Assembly (NCBI RefSeq): GCF_036250695.1 | Contig: NZ_CP109427.1 | Span: 3,968,001 to 4,032,000 of the forward strand | Reading direction: 5' to 3' | DNA length: 64,000 nt | Source of the DNA: Streptomyces sp. NBC_01497 | GTDB lineage: Bacteria > Actinomycetota > Actinomycetes > Streptomycetales > Streptomycetaceae | Shown here: piece by piece, positions 16,950 to 26,087 of the stretch | Position numbering within the stretch: the first letter of the stretch is position 1 | Layout: every line of letters begins with the position of its first letter | Notes under the pieces: generated by a model | What the model saw: the letters and a program-made list of their open reading frames with translations, nothing else | The model's database searches: none | Told to the model about the DNA's origin: nothing | Position numbers and translations under genes: made by a program

Positions 16950-19900
16950 GTGAGCAGCAGGCCATCCCGAGGCGCTGCTCGCCTCGCAGCCATACTCGAC
17001 GCGCTGCCTGACGGCCTCGTCCTCGTCAACGCGAACGGGACCGTCGTCAACGCCAACGCGATCGCGCTGGAGATGTTCGAGTCGCCGGGCACCGCACTCG
17101 TCGGCCGGGGGCTGCTCGATCTGCTGCCCGAGTTCGACTCCAAACTGATCCCCGGTTCGATGCGCAGGCCCGCCTCGACGGACGCGCGCGGCCGTACGAA
17201 GCCGACACGGATGACCGCCCGGCGCACGGACGGTGCCGAGTTCCCCGCCGAAGTGACGAGCGCGAGCCTGGACAGCCGGGACGCGTACCGCGACCCGACC
17301 GGCGGCTACAACGGCGACGAACTGCTGATGCTGGTCGTACGGGACCTCACGGGCACCGTGGACACCGAGGCCGAACTGGCCCGTTCGCAGCGGCAGACCG
17401 AGATGATCCTGCGCGCCGCGTCCGAGGGCGTCGTCGGCACGGACACCGACGGCCGGGTCGTCCTCGTGAACCCCGCGGCCGCGCAGATCCTCGGTTTCCG
17501 CGCCACCGACCTCGGCGGTCGCGAACTGCACACGCTGGTCCTGCACTCCCGGGCGAACGGCGATCCCTTCCCGTACGACGAGTCGCCGCTCGCCGACACC
17601 CTGCGCTCCGGTCGCAAGCACCGGGTGCGCGGCCAGGTGCTCTGGGCGAAGAACGGTTCCCCGGTACCCGTCGACCTGACCACGGCCCCGGTACGCGACG
17701 GCGACCAGCTCGTCGGCGCGGTCATGACGTTCATCGACCGCCGCGCCCACGAGGAACTGCTCAAGAGCCACGCCGACGAAGTCGACGAGATCAAGGAGAG
17801 CGCGGCCACCGAGCTGAAGGCCGTGACCGACCGCCTCACCGGCGAGCTCACCGCGACCGAGCGGCGCCTCACCTCCGACCTCGCGGCGGCCGAACAGCGG
17901 CTGACCGCGGAACGCGACGAGGTCGAGGAGCGGCTCACCGCGCAGCTGCGGGAGACCGAGGAGGCCGCGACGGCCGAACTCGCCGACCGCAGCGACCGGT
18001 ACGCGGCCGAAATCGAGGAACTCACCGAGCAGTACGAGTTCGTGTCGGCGCGCCACGCCCAGCTGACCGCCGTGCTCGGCGACGCCCTGCGCGGCCCGCT
18101 GGAGGAGCTGCGCGGCGAACTCGCCACGCTCGCCGCCGACCCGGCGGGCCAGCTGTGGCCCGAGGCCAACCAGATCCTGCACCACCTCGCCGCCGGGTAC
18201 GCGAGGATGACCACGCTCGTCGACAACGTGCTGGGCTACCAGCGCCTCGACGCGGGCACCGAGCAGCTCTCGAAGATGAACGTCCTGCTGGACGGCGTCG
18301 TCGCGGCCGGCGTCGACGGGGCGGTCGAGCTGATCGGGCCGGGCAGGGCGCAGTTCGCCGTGCACGCCCCGCCGATCGAGGCGGAGGTCGACCCGGGCCG
18401 GCTCGCGACGGCGCTCGCGCACCTCGTCGCCGACGTGGCGGGCGTGGACGCGACCGGCCGCACCCGGCAGCAGCAGGTCCAGTCCGGCGGCTACATCGAC
18501 TCGACGATCCTGGTCGCCGCCGCGCAGCGCGACAACGTCGTACGGATCGAGGTGCGCGGACCGTTCCCGGGCGGTGACCCGGTGCACGGGCCGATCGTCC
18601 AGGGCATCGTGCGGGCGCACGGCGGCGTGCTCCGGACGCACGAGGTGCCGGGGATGAGCGGTCGCGCCTACGCGCTGGAACTGCCCCTCGGCGAGGGCGG
18701 CGGCACGATGCAGTCGGCGCGGGCCCTCGCTCCGTACCAGGAGGCGACCGGCGCGCCTGGCACGACCGTGGGCGGCGGCGACGTTCCCGTACCCACACAG
18801 GGTGCGGGCGGCACCGGAGGGGGCGGACGCCGGCGTGCCCGGCGGTCGTCCACCGACGCGTTCCTCGATTCCCCGGTGGGCGAGGACACTCCGGAGCCGC
18901 CGACCGGCCGGCGCAGGGCACGGCCGTCGACCGAGAACAGTCAGGGCGGCGCTCCGCGTACCGGGGCCGACGCGGCTGTCACCTCGGAGCGGGGCGCGCG
19001 GGCCGCAGCAGGCGCGATGCGCCCGAGTGGCGTGCCCGGTGCGGGCCCCGGTGCGGGCAGTTCGGGCGCGGGCGGCTCAGGCGTCACCGCTCCCGGCGAC
19101 AGCCCAGGCCCGGCCGCCCCGGGCGTGAACGGCTCAGGTGTCACCGGCGGCGCTCCCGTGGGCCCGGCCGCGCTCGGTCCTGGCACCGGTGCCGGGGGAG
19201 CTTCGGGTACGGGACGCCGGCGCGGCCGGCCCAGTCCCGCCGACGGTCACGGGGACGGCCACGGAGGCCGCGCCCAGGGCGCCCTCGTACCGGCCGCCGA
19301 GAGCGTCCGCGGCCCGGCAGGACAGCAGCACGCCACCGTGCCGCCGCAGGGCGTGCCCCTGTCGCACCACCGGGCCGCAGGAGCGGAGGCGGGCGCTCAG
19401 CGCGCGCTGCCCGCGCTGCCTTCGGGCCCCATCGCACCGCAGCCCGCGCTCGCGGACGCGCCCTCGCTGGCGCCGGTACCGCCGCTGGGTGGCGGGGCAA
19501 CGGCCTACGGAACCCAGGGGCCGCACGAGACCCAGGGTGCCCGGGGGACCGCTGTGGCGGCGCAGGGTGGGCCGGGCGCGCCAAGTGCGCACGCCCCCGC
19601 GCATCCGCAGTCGCAGCCGACCGGCCGCCGGGCGCGACGCGCGCTGTCGCAGGCACCGGACCATCCCGTCGAGCCCGAGGGGCCGCGCTCGGCGTTCGCC
19701 CTGCCGCCGGGCGCCGCCGACCGCACCGACGACTCACTTCCCGGCCGTCACGACGGTGCCCGCACGGCGCCGGACGAGGACCACACGCCGCCGCAGGCCC
19801 ACCCGCTCCATGGAACTCACGGGGCACAGGGGGCTCGCGGGCCTCAGGGAGCTCAGCTCGGCTATCAGGACGCCGGGAACGCCGCCGACCTCGGGCACGG

Positions 19901-21293
19901 CCGGACCCGGAGCGCCGGGCACCAGTCCCCGGGCCAGGCCCAGGGCCAGAACCAACAGGGACAGAACCCGGACCAAGGCCGGAATCCGGAACGGGGAGAG
20001 GGGCAGGGCCGGACGCGGAATCCGGCTGCGGCCCCCGCACCTTCGAGCGGCCGTGAGGCGCAGGGCGAGCCCCGGCGCGCCGCGACGCCGACCGCCCCAG
20101 CCCCCGCCCCCGCCCCCGCCCCCGCACGGCCGTTGCCCGTCGCGCAGCCGCTGCCCGACGAGACGCCCCCGGCCGGCACCGCCACCGGATCCGACACCCA
20201 GGGCCGCGCGTTCAGCGTGCGCACGCTCGGACAGGGTGTGCCGTTCGCCCGCGGGGGCCACGCCCCCGGCACTCCCGCCACGGGCCCGCTCGCCGCGAAC
20301 CGCAGGCGCAAGCTGGGCAACCGTACGGAACCCGCATCCGAGACCGGTGGGCAGCCCCAGGGCCCGGCGCCGTCCGGACCGCAGAGCACGTCCGTGCCCA
20401 TGCCGCCGCCGGCGGGCGGCCCGGGCGCCGGCGGCGGGCGCGCGGAGGGACGTTCGTACGCGATCGGCGCACCCGACGAGGGCGCGGAAGGACCCGAACC
20501 GCTGGACGGCCCCGGCGGCGCCGTCGAGGTCGCCAACCGCCCGCAGCCCCGGCCCGTCGACGACGAACTGCCGCCCGAGCCGTTGGACAACCCCCGCCGG
20601 CTGCTGGTCTGGCCGGCGCCCGACGTCTCCACCCAGCAGGCGCTGAGCGAACGCGGCTACCGGCCCGTCGTCGTGCACTCCCGCGAGGAGGTCGACGCAC
20701 AGATCGCCGCGTTCCCCGCGGCGCTGTTCGTGGACCCGCTGACCGGGCCGATCACCCGAACCGCGCTGCAGTCCCTGCGCCAGGCGGCCGTGGCCGCCGA
20801 GGTGCCCGTCCTGGTGACGGCAGGGCTCGGCCAGGCGAACCGTGAGGCGGCGTACGGCGCCGATCCCGCGGTGCTGCTCAAGGCACTGGCACCGCGGGAC
20901 AGCGAGCAGCACCCGCCGCGCGTCCTGCTGATCGAGGGGCACGAGGAGATCGCGCTCGCCCTGAGGTCGACGCTGGAACGGCGCGGCATGCAGGTCGGCC
21001 GGGCCGCCGACGACAACGAAGCGGTCGCCCTCGCCGGCCAGATGCGGCCGAACCTCGTCGTCATGGACCTCATGCAGGTACGGCGCAGGCGCGCGGGCAT
21101 CATCGACTGGCTGCGCGCGAACGGCCAGTTGAACCGCACGCCGCTGGTCGTCTACACGTCCATGGGCATCGACCCGGCGGAACTGCCGCGGCTGGTGTCC
21201 GGCGAGAACGTGCTGTTCCTCGCGGAACGCTCGACGAGCGACGAGGTTCAGGCCCGCATCGTGGATCTCCTGGCAAAGATCGGCACGAACTGA
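16950..21293 (+). CDS. Large PAS-domain signalling protein with degenerate histidine-kinase core and two C-terminal receiver-like domains
   Basis: 1447 residues. Two PAS domains come first (LAAILDALPDGLVLVNANGT; ILRAASEGVVGTDTDGRVVL). A charged coiled coil (TERRLTSDLAAAEQRLTAER) leads to a kinase-like region. Where an H-box should read SHELRTPL it reads GDALRGPLEELR, so the phospho-accepting His is missing. The ATPase part keeps a weak G-box (GIVRAHGGVLRTHEVPG) but no clear N-box. About 600 residues of Pro/Gly-rich disorder follow. The end holds two receiver-like folds: one with ALFVDPLTGP, one starting RVLLIEGHEEIA with VVMDLMQVRRRR. The second lacks the conserved Lys. GTG 16950 has GGGAGGA 9 nt upstream. 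Likely a scaffold or pseudokinase rather than a kinase. Confidence 0.8.
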   Translation: MSSRPSRGAARLAAILDALPDGLVLVNANGTVVNANAIALEMFESPGTALVGRGLLDLLPEFDSKLIPGSMRRPASTDARGRTKPTRMTARRTDGAEFPAEVTSASLDSRDAYRDPTGGYNGDELLMLVVRDLTGTVDTEAELARSQRQTEMILRAASEGVVGTDTDGRVVLVNPAAAQILGFRATDLGGRELHTLVLHSRANGDPFPYDESPLADTLRSGRKHRVRGQVLWAKNGSPVPVDLTTAPVRDGDQLVGAVMTFIDRRAHEELLKSHADEVDEIKESAATELKAVTDRLTGELTATERRLTSDLAAAEQRLTAERDEVEERLTAQLRETEEAATAELADRSDRYAAEIEELTEQYEFVSARHAQLTAVLGDALRGPLEELRGELATLAADPAGQLWPEANQILHHLAAGYARMTTLVDNVLGYQRLDAGTEQLSKMNVLLDGVVAAGVDGAVELIGPGRAQFAVHAPPIEAEVDPGRLATALAHLVADVAGVDATGRTRQQQVQSGGYIDSTILVAAAQRDNVVRIEVRGPFPGGDPVHGPIVQGIVRAHGGVLRTHEVPGMSGRAYALELPLGEGGGTMQSARALAPYQEATGAPGTTVGGGDVPVPTQGAGGTGGGGRRRARRSSTDAFLDSPVGEDTPEPPTGRRRARPSTENSQGGAPRTGADAAVTSERGARAAAGAMRPSGVPGAGPGAGSSGAGGSGVTAPGDSPGPAAPGVNGSGVTGGAPVGPAALGPGTGAGGASGTGRRRGRPSPADGHGDGHGGRAQGALVPAAESVRGPAGQQHATVPPQGVPLSHHRAAGAEAGAQRALPALPSGPIAPQPALADAPSLAPVPPLGGGATAYGTQGPHETQGARGTAVAAQGGPGAPSAHAPAHPQSQPTGRRARRALSQAPDHPVEPEGPRSAFALPPGAADRTDDSLPGRHDGARTAPDEDHTPPQAHPLHGTHGAQGARGPQGAQLGYQDAGNAADLGHGRTRSAGHQSPGQAQGQNQQGQNPDQGRNPERGEGQGRTRNPAAAPAPSSGREAQGEPRRAATPTAPAPAPAPAPARPLPVAQPLPDETPPAGTATGSDTQGRAFSVRTLGQGVPFARGGHAPGTPATGPLAANRRRKLGNRTEPASETGGQPQGPAPSGPQSTSVPMPPPAGGPGAGGGRAEGRSYAIGAPDEGAEGPEPLDGPGGAVEVANRPQPRPVDDELPPEPLDNPRRLLVWPAPDVSTQQALSERGYRPVVVHSREEVDAQIAAFPAALFVDPLTGPITRTALQSLRQAAVAAEVPVLVTAGLGQANREAAYGADPAVLLKALAPRDSEQHPPRVLLIEGHEEIALALRSTLERRGMQVGRAADDNEAVALAGQMRPNLVVMDLMQVRRRRAGIIDWLRANGQLNRTPLVVYTSMGIDPAELPRLVSGENVLFLAERSTSDEVQARIVDLLAKIGTN

Positions 21294-21299
21294 GCGCGC

Positions 21300-21363
21300 G
21301 GTCCGTTCGTCCACGGTCCGTACGTCCGCGGCCCGTCGTCCGAGGCCCGCGGACGAACGGACC
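21300..21363. terminator. Inverted repeat between convergent genes
   Basis: GGTCCGTTCGTCC (21300-21312) is matched exactly by its complement at 21351-21363. The intervening 38 bp repeat similar GTCC/CGTCC words. It starts directly after the PAS gene stop and probably acts as a terminator. Confidence 0.6.
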
Positions 21364-21443
21364 ACGAACCTGCCTGCTGTGGACCTCGCGCCGCGGACCT
21401 CGGACCCCGCCCGGTGGCGGGAGAGAGGGGAGGCGGCAGGCGC

Positions 21444-21869
21444 TCAGCCCGCGTCGGGGCCCCAGCCGTACGCGTGGGTGAGCGGCAGCCGTAGGAGCAG
21501 TCGGCGCTGGCTTACCATCGCGGCGCGGAACTCCGCCCAGTCCGGGTGTTCCCCGCGCAGCGCGCGGTAGTGGGCGACGAGCGCCTCGGCCGCGTCGTCG
21601 TCCGGTTCACGGGTGACCGCCCCGAGCTCCACGACGCCCTCGCCCACCGCGTACGCGCCGAACGTCGGCGTCGTGACGTAGAAGCTCGCCCGCGGATCAC
21701 GCCGTAGGTTGCGGGTCTTGGCGCGGTCGTCGGTGACCGAGATCAGCAGGATGCGGGGCTCCGGATCCCACAGGTACGAGACGTTCGACAACTGCGGCCG
21801 GCCGTCGCGCTTCTGGGTCGTAAGGACCCCGGTGGGGGTCGTACCGAACAGGCTCCAGGGCTCGCTCAC
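21444..21869 (-). CDS. PPOX-class F420-dependent oxidoreductase
   Basis: 141 residues of the split beta-barrel flavin/F420-binding family: GVLTTQKRDGRPQLSNVSYLW, RAKTRNLRRDPRASFYVTTP, then YAVGEGVVELG. This is the arrangement seen in actinobacterial PPOX/F420 enzymes; the natural substrate is unknown. GTG 21869 has GGAGGAG 7 nt upstream. Convergent with the PAS gene. Confidence 0.85.
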   Translation of the reverse strand: MSEPWSLFGTTPTGVLTTQKRDGRPQLSNVSYLWDPEPRILLISVTDDRAKTRNLRRDPRASFYVTTPTFGAYAVGEGVVELGAVTREPDDDAAEALVAHYRALRGEHPDWAEFRAAMVSQRRLLLRLPLTHAYGWGPDAG

Positions 21870-22168
21870 TGCGGTTCTCCTCCCGGGGACACGGACGTCC
21901 CGGGTCCCGGGGGATCACATGGATCCCCTTGCATCGCGTGGACCCTGGGGATCCAGGGAGTCCGGGGAATCCTGCGGATCCCTTGAACAGTGATCCTCGT
22001 CCTTCGTCCCTGCGACGGCAAGGCAGACGCACCGTCAGCGGGTGGCCCGGCGCTCGGGCGCCGGGGCACGCCCCGGCTCCGGCGCCCCGCCATCCGCGAC
22101 TCCGCCACCGCCTCAGCCTCGGCCTCGGCCGCCACCCGATCGCCCGGCCGACGCGCCTCATCCGTCCG
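21870..22168. other. Intergenic, promoter of the PPOX gene expected
   Basis: No gene. It has several imperfect copies of GGATCC/GGATCCC words between 21910 and 21990, with short inverted matches (TGGATCC ... GGATCCA). No clear -10/-35 pair. Confidence 0.5.
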
Positions 22169-23821
22169 CTAGAGCCGCGTCACGTCCAGCTCCCCGTTCG
22201 CGTACTGCCGCCTGATCACCTTCTTGTCGAACTTCCCCACACTCGTCTTCGGCACCGATGCCACCAGCGCCCAGCGCTCCGGCACCTGCCACTTCGCGAC
22301 GAGGCCGGTCAGGTACTCCCTGAGCTCCGGGAAGCCGGCGGTCGCACCCTCCTTCAGGACGACGGTGGCGAGCGGCCGTTCGCCCCACTTGTCGTCCGGC
22401 ACGGCCACCACCGCTGCCTCCGCGACCGCCGGGTGCCCCATCAGGGCGTTCTCCAGGCTGACGCTGGAGATCCACTCACCGCCGGACTTGATCACGTCCT
22501 TCGCCCGGTCCGTCAGCGTCAGATAGCCGTCGTGGCTGATGACGCCCACGTCGCCGGTCCGCAGCCAGCCGTCCTCACTGAACTTGTCCTCCGGCGTGAG
22601 TTCCTTGCCCGCACCGCCGTAGTACGCGCGCGCCACCCAGGGGCCGCGTACCTCCAGCTCGCCCGCCGACTCGTTGTCCCACGGCAGGAACCTGCCGTCG
22701 GGGCCCGCGAGCCGCGGCTCGATCCCTATGGGGAAGCGGCCCTGGGTGATCCGGTAGGGCCACTCCTCCTCGGGCGCGATCCCGGCCGGCGGGTCGGAGG
22801 TCGTGCCGAGCGGTGACGTCTCCGTCATGCCCCAGGCGTGCAGGAGGCGGACGCCGAGCTTGTCGTACGCCTCCATCAACGACGGCGGGCAGGCGGAACC
22901 GCCGATGGTGACGCGGGCCATGGACGTGAGGTCGCGGGGCCGTTCGGTGACCTCGGCGAGCAGGCCCTGCCAGATGGTGGGGACGGCGGCGGCGTGCGTG
23001 GGCCGCTCCCGCTCGATCATGTCGGCGAGCGGGGCGGGCTGCAGGAACCGGTCCGGCATCAGCATGTTGGCGCCGATCATGAACGTCGCGTGCGGGACGC
23101 CCCAGGCGTTCACGTGGAACTGCGGCACGACCACGAGCGTCAGGTCCCGCTCGGTCAGGCCGAGCGCCGTCGTCGTGTTGGCCTGCATCGAGTGCAGGTA
23201 GATCGAACGGTGCGAGAACACGACGCCCTTGGGGTCGCCCGTGGTCCCGGAGGTGTAGCACATGGCGGCGGCGGAACGCTCGTCCAGCACGGGCCAGTCG
23301 AAGGCGGTGTAGTCGGCTGACTGCCCGGCGAGGAGTTCCTCGTAGTCGTGCACCTGCGCGTCCGCCTCCGCGAGCACCGAACGGTCCCCGGGACCGCTGA
23401 CGACGAGGTGCTCGACCGTCGGAAGGTGCGGCAGGAGCGGGGCGAGGAGCGGCAGCAGCGAACCGTTGACGATGATCACGCGGTCTTCCGCGTGGTTCGC
23501 GATGTAGATCAACTGCTCGGACGGCAACCGCAGGTTGAGCGTGTGCAGGATCGCGCCCATCGCGGGGATGGCGAGATACGCCTCCACATGCTCCGCGTTG
23601 TTCCACATGAGGGTCGCGACGCGCTCGTCGTCCGTCACCCCCAACTCGCTGCGGAGCGCAGCGGCGAGCTGTACCGCCCGGCCGCCGGCCTCCGCGAAAC
23701 TCCGTCGCCTCGGCTCGCCCTCCCCGGTCCAGGTGGTGATCTGCGACTTCGCGTGGATCGTCATGCCGTGACGAAGGATGCGCGTCACAGTCAGCGGTAC
23801 GTCCTGCATCGTGCTCAGCAC
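22169..23821 (-). CDS. Fatty-acid/acyl-CoA ligase (AMP-binding family)
   Basis: 550 residues. It activates a carboxylic acid as acyl-AMP and transfers it to CoA. The P-loop motif YTSGTTGDPKG is at ~189-199, the middle motif is HAWGMTETSPLG, the hinge region WLRTGDVGVISHDGYLTLTD and RAKDVIKSGGEWISSVSLEN follow, and the catalytic Lys is in KTSVGKFDKKVIR. The N-terminus (PLTVTRILRHGMTIHAKSQI) resembles the medium/long-chain FadD-like group. GTG 23821 has GGGAGGA 6 nt upstream and is preferred over ATG 12 nt inside. The exact chain length is not readable. Confidence 0.9.
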   Translation of the reverse strand: MLSTMQDVPLTVTRILRHGMTIHAKSQITTWTGEGEPRRRSFAEAGGRAVQLAAALRSELGVTDDERVATLMWNNAEHVEAYLAIPAMGAILHTLNLRLPSEQLIYIANHAEDRVIIVNGSLLPLLAPLLPHLPTVEHLVVSGPGDRSVLAEADAQVHDYEELLAGQSADYTAFDWPVLDERSAAAMCYTSGTTGDPKGVVFSHRSIYLHSMQANTTTALGLTERDLTLVVVPQFHVNAWGVPHATFMIGANMLMPDRFLQPAPLADMIERERPTHAAAVPTIWQGLLAEVTERPRDLTSMARVTIGGSACPPSLMEAYDKLGVRLLHAWGMTETSPLGTTSDPPAGIAPEEEWPYRITQGRFPIGIEPRLAGPDGRFLPWDNESAGELEVRGPWVARAYYGGAGKELTPEDKFSEDGWLRTGDVGVISHDGYLTLTDRAKDVIKSGGEWISSVSLENALMGHPAVAEAAVVAVPDDKWGERPLATVVLKEGATAGFPELREYLTGLVAKWQVPERWALVASVPKTSVGKFDKKVIRRQYANGELDVTRL

Positions 23822-24226
23822 GGCGTCCTCCCGAGAGCGGTGTTCCACGGCGCGCGGCGGCGGCGGGATGCCTGACCTGGATTCTGCGCGGTCAGCGGCG
23901 TGAAAGTCACTACCCGGGAGTACACAAGCGGGTCCGCGCTGCCGGAAGGGAGCTCTCCGGGTCCACACGGTCGACGGCCCCCGGGTCCGCTCCGTGGTCC
24001 GCCTCCTGCCCGCCTCCCCGGCCCTTACTCCCATCCGGGGCCGGGACGGGGGCCCGTCCCGGGCCGGGGCAGGGGCCCCTCCCATCCGGGCGGGGTGCCG
24101 GGTCGAGGTCAGGGTCAAGGGCGGTCGGGATCACGGAGGGTCGGGAGCACGGACGGTCGGGGTCAAGGCCGATGAGGTCCGGGGTCCGGGCCGGTTCGGG
24201 GTCCGGCCCGGGGTCGTGTCCAGACG
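23822..24226. other. Intergenic, no gene seen
   Basis: It holds the ligase promoter and the 3' side of the sigma gene. Short direct repeats of the type GGTCGGG(A/G)(T/G)CA(C/A) occur at ~24120-24165. Nothing coding is recognisable. Confidence 0.5.
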
Positions 24227-24775
24227 TCAGTGGACGGGCGCCAGTTCGGGATCCTCGCGGAGCTTCGCCAGCGCCCGCGACACCGCGCTCTTGACCGTGC
24301 CGACCGAGACGTCCAGCACCTCGGCGGTCTGCGCCTCGCTCAGGTCCTCGTAGTACCGCAGGACGACCATCGCCCGCTGCCGGTCCGGCAGCCGCAGGAT
24401 CGCGCGCCACATCGCGTCGTGCAGCACCTGGTGCTCGGCGACGCCGATGTCGTTGCCGGCGGCGGGCTCCGGCAGGTCCTCGCACGCGAACTCGTCGACC
24501 TTGCGCTTGCGCCACTGCGACGTGCGGGTGTTCACCAGCGCGCGGCGCACGTAACCATCGAGGGCGCGGTGGTCCTCGATGCGTTCCCAGGCGACGTACG
24601 TCTTGGTGAGTGCGGTCTGTAGCAGGTCCTCCGCGTCCAGCGGATTCGCGGTGAGGGAGCGGGCGGTCCGCAGCAGTACGGGTCCCCGCGCCCGTACGTA
24701 CGACGAGAACGACGCGTACGGCGCGTGGCCGTGGCTCGCGGCCCTGGAAGCGCTCGTGCAGACAGGCGTGGTCAT
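24227..24775 (-). CDS. SigE-type (ECF-like) RNA polymerase sigma factor
   Basis: About 182 residues. Region 2 is SLTANPLDAEDLLQTALTKT and GYVRRALVNTRTSQWRKRK; region 4 is LPDRQRAMVVLRYYEDLSEA followed by the HTH EVLDVSVGTVKSAVSRALAK. The first 20 residues contain three His/Cys-type positions but no ZAS motif. ATG 24775 has GAGGA only 1 nt away, and a TAGCGT hexamer about 8 nt upstream is consistent with a leaderless mRNA. No anti-sigma gene adjoins it. Confidence 0.85.
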   Translation of the reverse strand: MTTPVCTSASRAASHGHAPYASFSSYVRARGPVLLRTARSLTANPLDAEDLLQTALTKTYVAWERIEDHRALDGYVRRALVNTRTSQWRKRKVDEFACEDLPEPAAGNDIGVAEHQVLHDAMWRAILRLPDRQRAMVVLRYYEDLSEAQTAEVLDVSVGTVKSAVSRALAKLREDPELAPVH

Positions 24776-25379
24776 GTCCTCAACGCTAGGAGCGACGGCG
24801 TTCGCGGGGATCGCCCCCAAGTCCCGAAGCCGTATCCCCCTCAGGGTGTAGTGCTCCAGGCAGCCCCACCTCCTGTGGGTGGAGGGCGGGACGACAACGG
24901 ACTCAGGGTCGCCCCGGAGACTGAGGCCCCGGACCGGCCCGGGACCGGACCCGGACGGGCCGGGGACATCGTGCGGACGGGCCGGGACATCGTGCGGGCG
25001 AGCCGTGCAGGGGATCCGGGCGGAGCGGGTGGCGGGTCCGGGGCTCTCCCACTGCTGCGGCCCCGGCGGGTCCGGGGCTCCCCGCCTGCTCCGGCCCCGG
25101 CCGCCCGACTCACCCCCGTCGCACCGGTCACAGCGGTCCCCCTGCGCACGTGGGGGCGCCCGGCCCCGGGCTCCCGACGCCCCATCCCCCGGGGCGTCCG
25201 CGATGTCCCGGGGCCGCCCGCCCCCGCCCCTCGCCATCCGGACACATGGCACAGCGGTCCGCGCGGGGCGCTCTCGCACCCGCAGGGCGCACTCCCGCAC
25301 CCTTCGCGCAGACCGCCACTGTCACCGCTCGGTCACTTCCCCGGGAGCCCCGGTCCCCCCGGTCCCCCTACCGCGCGGG
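24776..25379. other. GC-rich intergenic region with short direct repeats, no gene seen
   Basis: A ~20-bp direct repeat (GGCCGGGACATCGTGCGGAC-like) occurs twice at ~24957-24996 and GGTCCGGGGCTC occurs twice near 25035-25080. No family is recognisable in any frame. Confidence 0.5.
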
Positions 25380-25691
25380 TCACCACAGGTGGTGGAAGGC
25401 CACCGAGACGTTCTCGTTGTGCTGGTCGATGGCCGTGAAGGCGGATCCCACGACATTGGCGGTGTTGTTCTGGTTCGAAGCGCCGGCACCGGTCGCCACC
25501 TGCTGCGTGGTGGTGGAGTTGCCGTAGTTGTTGTGACCCACGCCGCTGCCGGTGAGGGTCGCCACGGTCGCGTTCGATCCGTCGTCCGCGCCACTGCCGT
25601 TGTCAGCTGTGGCGACCCCCGTGAACAGCGCGGCGGCGAGGGGAAGAGCGGCAACAGCGGAGATGACGCGGACGGTACGGATGCTTGCCAT
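25380..25691 (-). CDS. Small secreted protein of unknown function
   Basis: 103 residues: a signal peptide (VISAVAALPLAAALFTGVATA) and a mature part of ~75 residues rich in Asn, Gly, Ser and Thr (GSGVGHNNYGNSTTTQQVA, NQNNTANVVGSAFTAIDQ). The style recalls small abundant Streptomyces surface proteins, but the chaplin/rodlin motifs are not present. ATG 25691 has GGAGG 8 nt upstream. Two direct copies of AGCTGCGTAC lie 30-50 bp before the start and could be part of the promoter or leader. Confidence 0.75.
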   Translation of the reverse strand: MASIRTVRVISAVAALPLAAALFTGVATADNGSGADDGSNATVATLTGSGVGHNNYGNSTTTQQVATGAGASNQNNTANVVGSAFTAIDQHNENVSVAFHHLW

Positions 25692-26087
25692 GTCTTGTTC
25701 CTCCAGAGAACCAGATGTGCAGCTGCGTACAGCTGCGTACAGCATGAAATGCGGCTTTTCTCCGAGGCAGTTGGCCGACCGCCCCGGTCGTGTTCTCGAC
25801 GTCGCGAGATCAGAATTGCCCACCGAATCCCCGTCGAACCAGTCCGGACGGGCTGATTCCCTCGCAAGCGTGAGGACTTGTCGATAAACCCCTTTCATGA
25901 CTTCAATCGGACGATGTGGATCGCGCTGGACAGCGTCGGCCGGACCGGAGAAGGGGTGAACCGTTCCGGCGGATATCCGGCAAGTCACCCGCATCCCGGC
26001 GCGCCGCCACCCGGGCCATCCCGCACGCCCGAACACGCAATCGAATACCTCTTCCGTGCAATCGAACGATTGTGCGAACATAGATCC
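25692..26087. other. Divergent promoter region
   Basis: About 400 bp between the small secreted protein gene (leftward) and the prim-pol gene (rightward). Besides the AGCTGCGTAC pair (25721-25740) and the SOS-box-like dyad (26062-26077) no feature is evident. Confidence 0.5.
26062..26077. promoter_or_regulatory. Candidate LexA (SOS) box
   Basis: TCGAACGATTGTGCGA matches the actinobacterial LexA consensus TCGAAC-N4-GTTCGA at 11 of 12 positions. It lies 11 bp before the prim-pol ATG, next to a TAGAT hexamer that could be the -10 box, so LexA bound here would block transcription. A nine-base word GCAATCGAA also occurs twice just upstream. Confidence 0.5.

Noticed and set aside
25380..25691. Chaplin or rodlin assignment for the small secreted protein
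   Set aside because: Size and signal peptide fit, but the conserved chaplin and rodlin motifs are absent.
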